Source: Hippasteria phrygiana (taxonomy: Eukaryota > Echinodermata > Asteroidea > Valvatida > Goniasteridae). From it: a stretch of 64,000 nt of DNA. The notes beneath the pieces are model-generated. The model was not told the origin of the DNA and did no database searches. It saw only the letters and a program-made list of their open reading frames with translations. The stretch is from positions 597,501 through 661,500 of the forward strand of contig JAZGUH010000362.1 in assembly GCA_037893225.1 (NCBI GenBank). Reading direction: 5' to 3'. Made by a program: the position numbers and the translations under genes. Of the stretch, positions 44,579 through 56,900 are shown piece by piece. Position 1 is the first letter of the stretch. The number at the start of each line of letters is the position of its first letter.

Positions 44579-46127
44579 CACTGTAAAAATAATCTGTTTT
44601 TGTACACCTAATTTTTGTTTGTTTTTACATTTAACATGTTATTATAATTTTTTAAACAAACAAATTTCAGTCAATTGTGACTTTTTAAACATGTATTTTG
44701 CACTTTAACATAAAAACTGTCAATAAACATAACTAATGTAACAGACAATCTAAAATTACCAATTGTTGGTATTCTCACAGACAGGACATTGTAGACTTAC
44801 AACTTGCTGTGACTTAACAATTGCAGCATGAAATTGCCAAACAAAATGACAATATAACAGAATATTTGCTTTATAACATTTGAAACATTTGTTTTAAATA
44901 ATTTTTGAGTGTGTAATTGAAAAAAAAATATCCTGTTTTTTTCTCTTTGTAAAGAGACAAATATCCTTCAATGTAGAAAAAAAATCTGGTTCTTTTTACA
45001 CTGAATTTTTTGTTTGTTTTTACATTTAACATGTTATTATTTTTTTTAAACAAATTTCGGTCAATTATGACTTTATTAACATGTATTTTGCACTTTAACA
45101 TAAAAACTGTCAATAAACATAACTAATGTAGGCCCCCTAACAAACAAACTAAAATTACCCAATATTTTTGTCTTTTCACAGACAGATTATTGTAGGTTTA
45201 CAACTTGCTGTGATTTAACAATTGCAGCGTAAAATTTGAGAAAAAAAAATTACAATATTGCAGAATATTTGTTTTATAACATTTAAAACATTTGTTTTGA
45301 ATCATTTTTTTTAATTGTTCATTCACATAGAATCTACTGTTATCCTACATGAATCTCATTATGCGGCAGCTGACCAATCAGAATTGAGTACATTTGTGCG
45401 CGCCAAAACGTGTTCAATTGCTGTGTTTCAGTTCAAAAACACACTTTCTTGATCATAATAGGTAATTCATGTACAGAATTACTTTTTTATCCAAACATTA
45501 TTAAATAATGTCATGTTACATCCCCGTTCATGTTCAAAACATCGAAACGATTGATGGCGAACCATGACTTCATAATGATTCGACCGAATGAATATAAAAC
45601 AAAAATGCGCTATGCTATCATATATATGTATACGTAGTAGGATCTATGGGCGCATGTACACCGTAGTATGTAATTATGAAGGATTGCATAGTAATCACAC
45701 TGTACAAATATTGTAAAACTATATAAACTGCACTCTGTAGATGTCTACAGACCATCTGTACACACACAGCCCTTGTAATACCAATTGACTGCAGATTCTG
45801 CTGTTTAAATTTTGCAGATATCTGTAAAAGTAAAAAACAGTTAAATAAACAACATTTTTGTAAGCTTTACTAATTGTTGCAGGTTGTAAACACAAAAAAA
45901 CGTACATCCTATATTTAAGCATTTTACGGTTTTCCTGTATTTTTCCAAAACAAAATGGATCTGTTCATAACGTTTACAACATTGTTATTTTTTAATAATA
46001 ACAACAAAATGTCTGTGATTACATTTTGCAAAATTAACTGTCAAATGAAAAAAACAGAAAGTGATGGCAACTCTGTTGCCATCACTTTTTCTGTAAATGT
46101 ACACAGAAATGTTTTACAGTGTAGGTT
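44579..46127. mobile_element. ~1.55 kb noncoding element with CACTGTAAAAA ends and internal duplication
   Basis: It opens ACACTGTAAAAATAATC and closes TTTTACAGTGTAGG. Two tandem copies of a ~320 bp segment (about 44600-44925 and 44995-45310, offset about 395 bp) share CATTTAACATGTTATTAT and ACATAAAAACTGTCAATAAAC. The segment 45330-45690 is a close relative of 61820-62175. It has no transposase ORF. Confidence 0.7.
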
Positions 46128-46129
46128 AC

Positions 46130-47062
46130 GTACCTAACCAAAGAGATTAAGTTTTGTGAGATTTCAGATTAGTGTTTTCTTTAATCTAACACGTTTCCGC
46201 AGTCCACACAAGAATAGAATGCACACACTATTTAGGCTTCAGGCGCGGATCGGGGGGGGGGGGGGGGGGGGGGGGTCGAACCCCCCCTGCTTGTTGCCAT
46301 TTTTTGCAAAAATCCTGGATCCTACAGTGTAAACTTTTGTTTCGACTCAGCCCGAATTTAAACAAGATTCCCCCCCCCCCCCACTCTCTCTCTCTCTCTT
46401 GTTAGCTAGCTATGCACACGGAGAAAGAGGTAATACCCTAAGCTTTGATGCGTATCAAATATGATTATGATAATTGGAGTTCTGTGCAAACTGACGTTTG
46501 TAATTAGCAATGTTTACTGATGGTGCTTGCATTCTGTTCAGCCGACGCTCTGGCAAGCACGTACTGCTATAACACGTTTTCTAGGTTCCGGGAAAAACTT
46601 CAACATCATAGGCCTAGTGAGATTACATTTTTGAGTATCTATAATGCTGTCCGGCTAGTTAGTAAAATGCACGACAGGTCTTTTAAGCGTTTTCCCTGTG
46701 AAATGATGATGTAGCGCATTCCTTAATAATACCTTTAGGCCGTGCAAGTCACGTTTCATCACTTTTTATGTGAACATGTGCCCTGACTGACTATAGCGAC
46801 CATGGGCGGCGATCCCATATGGGGACGGGGGACACTTTGGGGGTATGGAACGGCTATGGCTATGTCCCCTAATTTTTCAGTGCTATATACATTTTACTGG
46901 TCACTGGCTTTTACATGCACCAGTATGCACAGAGTACAAAATGCTTATAATAATAATGTGTGCTTTATCCTTCGTCCCTCCAACCTTGACGAGAAATCGC
47001 CGCCGCTGATAGCGACTTACATTATAGTCCGTCTTTACCCACCACAATGTGATTAATCGGAG
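46130..47062. other. Intergenic with poly-G/poly-C runs
   Basis: A GGCGCGGATC-poly-G-TCGAACCCCCC unit (about 46239-46290) resembles the one at 33310-33370. A GACGAGAAATCGCCGCCGCTGA segment near 46990 is shared with 34095. No gene is recognised. Confidence 0.5.
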
Positions 47063-47066
47063 TTAA

Positions 47067-47308
47067 AGGTAGTACATGTACATCATTTGCAAACATCCAA
47101 AAACAAAACTACTGAATTATTACAAAATACCGTAGTAGACTGTACGTAAATAGCAGTCTCAAGCATCCTATGAAATGATGGCACCTGGTGTGCTGTCGTT
47201 TTCAAGAAAAGTGGACATTTATATCGTTTTCCAACGATTGTCGGCCGACAATCGTTGGAAATAGTCTAGTTCCCCGACCTGATAATTCCCGGACTCTATA
47301 AATTGTTA
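47067..47308 (-). mobile_element. 3' part of TTAA-flanked MITE (AGGTAGTATAC family), copy 7
   Basis: TTAA (47063-47066) is followed by AGGTAGTACATG and the family in reverse, including the intact palindrome GATTGTCGGCCGACAATC. It is cut at CCCGGACTCTATAAATTG, where the LINE fragment begins. Confidence 0.8.
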
Positions 47309-48750
47309 CGCAAGAGTACCGGCTTTGGACCATTACATTGGACTTCAGTCGTGCTTTCGATACCATATCTCCCACAACATCCTCATTAAGAAACTTCACC
47401 GGTGTTACAATGTCAATAATGCGGCTCTAGACTGGATCGATTCTTTTGTGACAAATCGCGAGCAACGAGTTGTAAACAAGGGAGTCACTTCAGCGTGGCT
47501 GCCAGTTTATTCAGGAGTACCGCAAGGCTCAGTTCTTGGACCCCTACTTTTTGTGCTGTACGTTAACGACTTACAGCTTGAGCTGTCATCTAGCCTGAGG
47601 CCGTATGCTGACGACACATTCACAAATGTTTTCACTGATCAGTGTGATGCAGCAATTCAAAAAGACCTGAACACTATATCGGACTGCGCAAAGTCCAATT
47701 CGGTCGATTCACAACAAGGGCGACGCCAGCGGCAAGCCGGGAAAAAGCCAAATTACGCAGTGCATCATGGGAAAAAGTCGACATCGCAAAACCGGAAATG
47801 GGTATCGTCAATGCATCTACCATACTTCTTACACCCCTTCTCCGCTAAATCTATCAACTCCTCTCTCTTTTTTCCCGCACAAAGTATTCACCGATTAGTC
47901 AAAAATTGCTTTAACTCATCCACTCGCATTCGCGTGAAATCCATACTGCTGTACTGTCCACCATCTAATACAACCCGATAGACGCGATGTCGACCCCGAA
48001 AGTGGGAAATTGGCCTTTCTTGGCTTGCCGCTGGCGGCGCACTGAGTTGTGAATCGACCGAATTGCTTGCGTCTGACTGAATGTCGACAAATGCAAAGCC
48101 ATGCGTTTGACATGGCGTCGATTACCCAAGCCAACCTACAATCTTGACGGTTTCCCTTTGGAATGTTTTAGTTCCCTCAAACTACTGGGTTGCTCATTTC
48201 AGAGCAACCTGTCTTGGGACTTGCATGTTCAAGATGTTGCGTCGAAGTGTAATCGACTAATTGGCTTAATTCGCCTCATATCTATAGTTAACTGCCCTTC
48301 TGATGTTTCACTTCACCTGTACAAGAGCCTTGTCCAGCCGATCTCAGACTATTGCTCGCCTGTGAGTGTGTGGTGGATCCATAAGAAAAAAAACATACAG
48401 ACCTAATTGAATCCATCCAGCGTAGGGCAAGTCGGATGATATTGCGGCAGAATTATATGGAACAATCTTACCAGGACAGACTGCACAGCTTAGGGCTTTT
48501 GTCTCTTTCTAATAGAAGACAATTTCTTAATGTTAGTTGTATTGCTAAACGTATGATGTCTACCAATAGGTTAATACCAGACACACATATACGCTTACTT
48601 TCCATCATTTAAACGCTAGAACTGATGCATATAAATTCACTGCGAGTGCCCGTTTTCCTAAAATACTGTCTGAACTCGCTGCTGAAACCAGGAATAGTTT
48701 AATTGTTGAAGGCGTGGGTTCGTTTCGTTCACTTTTAAAGGAGGAGTTAT
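47309..48750 (+). pseudogene. Non-LTR retrotransposon (LINE) reverse-transcriptase remnant
   Basis: Frames joined by eye show fingers/palm motifs: LDFSRAFDT, ISHNILIKKL, GVPQGSVLGPLLFVLYVNDL and YADDT (the RT active-site box). After the nested MITE come VDKCKAMRLTWRR, LGCSFQSNLSWDLHV and LYKSLVQPISDYCSPVW-type sequence, then IQRRASRMI and the 3' end of the ORF. There are several frameshifts and stops, and the 5' part of the RT is missing where it meets the 47067-47308 element. The order and motifs fit a Jockey/CR1-like LINE; the clade is not certain. It cannot be active. Confidence 0.9.
47701..48060. mobile_element. 360 bp MITE inserted in the LINE RT, AATT duplication
   Basis: CGGTCGATTCACAAC at the left and GTTGTGAATCGACCG at the right are perfect 15 bp inverted ends, extended imperfectly to about 49 bp (..CGCCAGCGGCAAGCC). 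AATT is duplicated at 47697-47700 and 48061-48064. Removing the element and one AATT restores the RT reading region. Confidence 0.92.
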
Positions 48751-50944
48751 AAATGTCATAGTTTTCTTTTTAACATCATATTTGATTATTGCCAGTGTTT
48801 AATGAATTTGCGGAATTTCTGAACTTGACGTGGGGTTTCTTTGTATATCTTAATTATTTAAACTGTAAGCCTATTTCCAAACAAAAACGCCCAAACGCAG
48901 TGCGTACATGTTCATAGTGTATCTGTTTTGAACAGCGCCCTCACGTTCTTCTTATCGGGTGATTTTCTTTTTTAACAAATTAAATCTTCAGCATCCCCCC
49001 CCCCCCCCCGAGTTTAGGGGCACGGGTTTACGCCTCAGAGCCACTGCTAGATACGGTGTTCCCGGCGGACGTATGTATTCTCACCAAATCTCGTGGGATT
49101 TCGAGGTCTCCTTGCACTTATAATAGTTGACATCACTATAAGCACTTGCTTCGGTCTGGTGGAAGTATAGATCGAAGTGGCATCATTTCTAAACAGGATA
49201 GTGGTATTATTTCAACTTGTTAATTTCTCTAAATGTAGCACACAACATTTTCCTTTGCTGTAATTTTCAGAAATGAATGAATTTTGGGGTTAGTATTTTA
49301 TAGCAAATAGGCCTACTATTTAAAGTTTTGTGTGCATAGATGCTTGGGGGAAAAGAAAGAGAAAAAAATGCTGTTCTTGTAGTCTGGTTCCTTTATCCCA
49401 CTTCAGACAAAACGGAGCAATTTCTAGACGTCAGGGAATTAGCAAGTAGGGAAACTAGATTAGCTGGCTTGCATCCGTTCACGGATGTGTAACCAATTCA
49501 GGGGGCGGATCCAGGATTATTTGTGGGGGGGAGTTTCTGAAATTTGCCAAGAAAGGTGATTTCCAAAATGTTTTGTCTGCGAATTTTTTTTACAAGGGGG
49601 GGGGGGGGGAGCTGACACACTTTCGCACCGTTGATGGCGCCATTTAATCTCTTTGTTTTGTTCTTACCCATAGGCAAAATAAGACCAGTAGGGTTTCTGC
49701 TTTTCTGGTTTGCAAGCTATTTTTCAACTTTTTGCGATAAGTGGTCACACGAAAGTCTGCATGTACACGTGGGCAAAGTTGTCTCAGAAATCTGAGACAA
49801 CTCCTGTATCCGGTCAGAGAGAGCGTGTATGCAATGATTTCCCGTAATAATGCGCGTTTCGCGCATCGCATCCACATGCTGCACGTGTGTAAAGTTGTCT
49901 AAGGGGCGTGGCTAATTCAAAACAGTCGGTTTGTTTCCAACGATGGCCGGCCGCCCATCTCTGGAAATGGATAGAAAAATGTCTTACCTAGAGGGGGGCT
50001 TTTAGCCTTGTATTAGGCGGCTTCCATAACAAAAAAGTTGAAACTACATGTATCTCGTACAAAAAGAACATTTTTGTATTGATATTTTGTATTCGAATCA
50101 GAATGTGCTTGAAGCCACTACGAATTGTAAACTTAGGCCCTATATATTGTACTCGTGCTTAAACGCGTTCATTGCTAGCATCCGTGTTTTCATTGGTTAA
50201 CCGGCTCGAGTCGCCGTGCTACCCTTGCTCTGATTGGCTCTCCATTAGCACAAAACCACCATGGCCAATGGTTTTGTGAATAAAGAAATGTTTGCGAGGT
50301 TTATCGGGGGTCGTTCGGGTAATACGTTGTGACTATTTTTAAATAAAAATTTTGACTGGAAATCAATAATCTGCGAAGTACCCTGATTTGTCCCCAAACA
50401 TGACATGCATGCTGGAAAACCATGAGCAAAGTTAGTGACTAATGAAAAACGACCGTTAAAATTCAAGTGTTTTACGATCATATCTTTAAAATGTGCCGTT
50501 TTTCTGAAAATTATTAACGAAAAACTACGCGTAGGAATACTTTCCGGTTTCTAAAGGTACGACTTTTCCGAACCAAACTATCGTCCCTGAAAGAATTATC
50601 GTCAATGATTTTCAGACAAATGGGGCATTTTCAAGGGATGGTCGTGTACATTATGATGTTGTACTCTTCAATGATCTTTCTGACTACAGCAATGTTATGA
50701 CGAACGTTTCTGAGGACCAAATAGAAGACTTTTAGACGCTGGGTGGCAGCAGACATACCGGTCCATTCGTTCGCCCCAGTCGTGCGCGTGCTCAGAAGAA
50801 GCAAACAAGACGTATGTCTGCTGCCCTCCAGCGTCTTAAAAGTCGCCAATTGGGCGCCTTCAAAGCAAATAAGTCCGATACAAAACCTTAAAAATTTACT
50901 TATAGCTTTAAATGTAACTTTACAGTTCTCCGTGTGTTTCCACC
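48751..50944. other. Upstream region of the zinc transporter; repeats
   Basis: It contains a partial AGGTAGTATAC-family copy (49236-49470, with a piece of its middle at 49930-49985), poly-C/G runs near 48997 and 49599, and unassigned sequence. About 50500-50660 shares blocks with 41360-41590 (CATTTTC..GGATGGTCGTGTA.ATTATA). The SLC30 promoter and leader should lie at the 3' end, but no motif can be fixed. Confidence 0.5.
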
Positions 50945-53900
50945 ATGGGAGGCGGTAAACGCAGGGACGAGATGCTGATTGCCTCTGGGGCCGAGGATGA
51001 AAATGGCTACGGTAGCTTGGACGACAGCCAGGGTGAACAGCGCCACCTAGCGAGGCACGAGGTGATGCAGCGTGCACGAAACCGCCTGCTCATCGCCGCC
51101 ATCTTGGCTCTACTCGTCATGGTCGTCGAGATAATAGGTCGGTGGATTCCTAACAGTGTCAGGGGCGGAGCCATGAGTTTTGGAGGGGTGCAGGCCTCAC
51201 TATTTTTTTCGTTTTTTTATGCATCTAAAATAGCAACAAAGGAAAAATGCCGAATAGCTTTACGTTCAATACCTAGTGTGCACTTTTGTTTTCATGTAGG
51301 CCCTATAGTTAAGAATAAAAGGAGACAAAAGCTAATTTTACACGCACTGTGAACGCTCTTTTAACCCGAATTTTGTTACCGTGATCCCCTTAAGTATGCC
51401 CCTTCATTTGGCGACGGATAACCCTAAGCCTAAAACGCCTCTAAACCTGTTTTTCAGAGAGCGGGAAACCTTATGTGGACGTGTGCGAGTCCACATAGGG
51501 TTTAATCTCATACTTTGTGTGGATCTCTTTTGTTCACAGGTCCACATGCAAAGTTAGAGCATGGTCTAAGGCGTACACGCGTACACACAAAAAACCAACA
51601 GAAGGATATTTATATTGGCATAGATCAGGGCTGGGGTTGGGGATGGAGGTGGGTGTACTTACATATACATATAGATATGGGGTACTGACACAGGTCGTGA
51701 TACACAAAGAGCTGGATATGGTACCATGCAAGTTGGTCTTTGTTCAGTAAGTGGAATCCCACAAGGGAGATTCTGAAGAGGAATTAGGTAGAGAAATAAA
51801 AGAAGCGAGGACAATAGACGTACCCTGTAAATCGGTGTGTTAAGAGTGTGTGGGTTTGTTTTTGCATTCAATGGGTGACCTTTAAGTTAAAAATAGAGAA
51901 CAATATGGTCCCCGGTTGAGAAAGGTCTCCGTTTGAAAACCTTGTACAAAACAACAAGGGTCCTTGCCAAACAGTATGAACAATAGGAGGACAATAGGAG
52001 GTCCCCGGTTGAAGGTGTTTACACACTTGTGTGCGTGGGGGAGTTCCTTCTACCGAGGCCGCCGCCCCTCTCTGGATTCGCTGCTGAAGTCTCGCGGCTT
52101 CTTTGTCACTTTTGATCGCTTCTTACTGTAACGTCTTGGTACCGGACAAGGGCTATCGTCAAGCCTCGTTCGGAGCTTGAAGCTTGGAGCTTGTGTGTTG
52201 TTCCCCTCTCTTTTTCTGAAGTTAATGCGGCCTACAGAGGGCGCTTTACTGTGCATGCGCAATTGGAACCGAAACAACCTTAGAAGGGGCTAATTTTGGC
52301 GTTATAGCTCGCCTGTTGCATCACAGCCTCGATCGTTCAGTACTTGTCTCATCCGATCATAATAAATAATACAATTTTGGTATCCCGAGGAGGAGGTAAG
52401 CTGACCCCAGAAGGAAACGAATAAGGTTGCTTCTCCTTCCAATTGCGCATGCGCAGTAGAGCGCCCTCTGTAGGCCGCATTAAACTTCAAAGAGGAACAC
52501 CATACCCATTCTAGCACATGTCATGCAGTTCGTTCCCCTCAACTGTGGCGCTGCATTCAAGATGGCCGCGGAATGATGTAAAAACTCCCTTATTTGGGAG
52601 TTAGGCCGTGTCCGAATTAAGCTTGGCTACGGCTGCATGTTACACACAATGTCTATGGTTATGCGGCTGCAGCCATGCACTTCCCATATAGACTCGTGTG
52701 TAATTTGAATTTCAAACCGTAGCCAAGTAATTCGGACACGGCCGGACTAGCAGGGCCATTAGCCTCATTCATTGCTTGACTCGGTATACAGTAATAACGG
52801 TATCGTTTTGTTATCCCGTACAGGAGGCTACCTGGCTGACAGCCTTGCTGTGGTGACTGACGCGGCTCACATGTTGGTGGACTTTCTGGGATTCGTCATT
52901 GCGCTGCTTGCTATCTGCTTGGCGAAAAAGCTACCGAGTAAACGGCTTACGCACGGCTGGTACCGTGCGGGTGGGTACCAGTGATCGAATTGGCCTGTAT
53001 AGGCGTAATTTCACAGAACTGCAGTAAATCATGCCTAAATAGTGCCTGAATAATGCCTAGCAAATTTAAAATCAGCTGGGAGCCATCATACGTATACACT
53101 GATGAGTGCTTACATGTGAACCTGTTAGAGGTAGTATACACGATTTGCTTTTGCTGCTATTTTCAGAAATGGATTTGGGGGTTAGTATTTTATAGAGTGC
53201 AAGCAAATACTGTAACACTGACATGTTTAAAGTTTTGTGTGCATAGATGCTCGAAAAACAGTGAGAATTATGTTCTAGTAGTCTGGTTCCCTGACCATAC
53301 TTTAGAGAAAACGGAGCAATTTATAGAAGGCTGGGAATTATCAGGTCGGGGAACTAGACTATTTCCAACGATTGTCGGCAGACAATCGTTGGAAAACGGC
53401 ATTTCCACCTTTCTTAAAAACGACAACACACCAGGTGCCATGATTTCACACGATGCTTGAGATCGTTATTTACTTATGGTCTAGTGCGGTATTTCGCAAT
53501 AATTGAGTAGTTTTGTTTTTGATGTTTTAAAATGTTGTATACTACCTTTAAGTAATTTTGTTTGACAAGGAAGGTGGGTGGGGTATAGTCTTGGTTCAAT
53601 ACGTCAGTTGATCTTTGTTCGCGTAGTAGTAGCAGCGCCCCAAACACAACGTTACCGTGAGCACGAAAGTATATACATTACCACCGACTGCAATGCGTCT
53701 ATATTCAGCTGTATGGTTACTGAAGCCAGCAGCCGCTGTATTACCGTGATTGTGATTAACGTATACTACTGAGAAAAAGGATGTAGATAATCCACTGGGG
53801 CCTGGCTTTCAACTGGGGCCTGGGATTCAACTGAACTTCAATTTGACGGACGTGTTGCGAGTACAGGTTATTTACAACGTCCGTGGGAGTGGCTGGTCAA

Positions 53901-56900
53901 AATCAGTCGTGTGAGGGTGCACTATACAACATCGAAGACTTAACTGGCACCAGGGTTTTCTCGGAAATGCCAATTCCGGAACTGGAGTTAATGAACACGA
54001 AACCCTTACCAAAATAAACACCAAGGGACAGTTCAACTTTACACCGACGGTGTCTATTCGAGCGCCATAGTATTTGCAGTGTGACGACTATTTTATGGTT
54101 CAATTTATCTCTACAGATAGTACCTTTACTGGGTGTAAGTCGTGACGACTGTTTTATGTTTCAGTTTGTTTAGGCCTATAAGGAGTATAGGAGACCTTAA
54201 CTCGGTGTTGATTATTTGGGCCATGACGACTGTTTAATGTTTCAATTTGTTCATACAGAGATAGTAGGAGCCCTTTTCTCGGTGTTGATAATCTGGGTCA
54301 TGACGGGCGTGCTCATCTATCTCGGCATCAAACGGGCCATGACGGATCGCCTTAAAATCGACGCAAGCATCATGATAATCACCGCCTCCGGCGGCCTGGC
54401 TATTAACTTCGTGTAAGTCCACACGTTCATAAACGGACCCATTTACGGATAGGCCGCCTATAGGATTTTGTTCCACAATGCATTGTATCATCTTCATTAC
54501 ACACCAATTCCGCGCTATCTGTAAATGGGTCTATGTTCAACGATGGGGGTGCACATAGCCCGACTTCCTCATCGTTTCTCGATATTTCAACTAGATTTGC
54601 AGGACTTACAATTGAAAATATTCATTCTTGTTGATGGATATCTCACAAAGCTCAAAAACATAAATCCATTGACATGTGTCGCGTGAATATCCGACTCCCT
54701 GGAACACCGGCTTTTTTACTAGGTCTTCGGATGCAATTTTCTCGAAAAATTACAGTGGAAGTTCTGGTAAAATCTTTATAAACAGTAAGCTATCGGATTG
54801 TAACGATTTAAAAAAGAATCATTACCAAAGTTATATCACACGGTTAATACCCTGAAATGTCATGTTCACTGGGTTATATACTTTGTTATTTAAATCGCCC
54901 AATACAAAGGCTAAAAGCCAATCTATAGTAAAGGGTTACGATCAGAGGTGGTAGGGTTGACGACATTTTGAATAGCCAACCCTACCACCCATACAGTTTC
55001 CCTGGGCCTTCCCAGAACAGAGGATAAGTCTTCAACAAATTCCAGAGGAGTTTTCCCAATTTTCAGACAGATATACCCAGGCACGGTACGTGTTCCACCG
55101 AGTCGGTGAGGTCAACCCACCTCCCCAGATTGTCTTCACGAAGTTAGAAAGTATGTAATAAACAAAAATGACCGACTGATTCGTTACAGTTTGGGCTGCA
55201 TTCTGCATTTCACATGCCACGACGGCTCATGCCTTCCCATCGTATCCGTTTTTGGAGCCACAGATGTCGAACATCAGAGTGTGAATCTACGTGCGGCCAC
55301 GCTCCACGTCGTCGGTGACATCATACAGAGCCTCAGCATTCTGATCGGGGCAATCGTGCTTTATTACCGGGTGAGAAAATTAAGTGGTTCTCTAGGTTTT
55401 GGGCCAATTTCATTGAGGCACTCAGAAATTGACTTTACACAAAGAAATCGTGCTGTGTAAAAACGGAATACCCGTCAAAACTCCATGTGCTTTTTCATGC
55501 TAAGCAACTGAATGCCAGTCACAAGCAATATCACATGAATATTTAGTTGGTAATCCTGTTTTACCAAAGGAGACATTTCATATTAAGCAAATTATTAAAT
55601 TAAGCAGCTTTGTGAAATTAGCCTTGGGTGCCTAGTGCATAGTTTAGTCTTCTCTAGGCTCCTTTAAAAAGAAGTATTATTCGAAGTAATTTGTATGAAA
55701 CTCCCCTTCCATCCATCATCACCTTCGTTTGCTTCCGTGTCCCAGTTTAGACTGTTACATGTGGGGGTTTATCAAACCCTGGCTTCGGTTTGGGCTTCGG
55801 CTTTGTCTCCAGCTGTTCGATCCCCAGTCCCATTGCCAATCTGAAGCCTTAAATGCGTGAATATATTAACAGACTCAGGCTCCGGATTAAAAACATCAGA
55901 CTTTGATATACATGTAGCAAAAACAGTATCCAAGATCTTGTCAAATTTGGGGACATAAAATTACGCGAAGCCGAAGCCCGAGCCCAAGCCAGGGTTTGAG
56001 AAATGCCCTATGGAAAGTACGTACACGTAACACGCGCGCGTACTCTATTCATTTCCACGGCACTTTCTGGTCCAAATAACGTACGTCATACGTCAGAAGA
56101 GGATAGACCATGCACGCACTTCCCGTTTGCCGTGGATCATAACATTTTTTTCATTCCTTTACGTCTCTCCCGTAACAGCCGGACCTGACTATCATCGACC
56201 CGATACTTACCATCATATTCAGCTTGGTCGTGTTCCTGACGACCTGCAGACTATTTCGAGATATCATGGTGGTGCTCATGGAAGGTAAGGTCGAGGTGTG
56301 ACGTCAGTTGACGTGACAATAGCGAGGTTCGGCGTGGACGAGACGAAATCGAATCCTCCTCCCCGGAAAATGTGTGCTCATGGTTTGCATTCGATTGAAC
56401 CGCATATGAAATTGTATGACAAATTAATGACGAAATTAAATACTGCAAAGTGCACTAAATCGATTCCGCTAGACGAATTTGAAAATGTGAATGTGAATTT
56501 GAATGAAAAACGGGAAAACCCATATTCCAGCATGACGTCATAATTTGGTTATCTGAGGCCAAAGCACCGCAACGCCGCGCCTTGTTTGCATGGGGAATAT
56601 AATCACCACTATCAATGAGATGACAATGCTATTACGTATCACTTGTCAATAAAGTTATGACAAATCTTTGGGCTTCTAAATTTGCACAGTCCTTAAACGC
56701 CAGCCATTTATGTGCAAAAAGACTTGACCGGACGGTCGTGTTTCTTGCCACAGCGCATGGCAGGGGAGCGCATTGTGTGCAGTATAGAAATTCTGGATTG
56801 TAGGCCAAACAAAAATTATTAAGGGATACTTGCTTTAGATTTAACGATTAGTCATGGATGATTGTAACCTGTGAAAAAAAATGTCGAGACTATACCATAC

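Noticed and set aside
47325..47981. Single 218-aa RT protein
   Set aside because: The second half of this frame is the inserted MITE (47701-48060); the real RT continues after it with frameshifts, so this is a pseudogene remnant.
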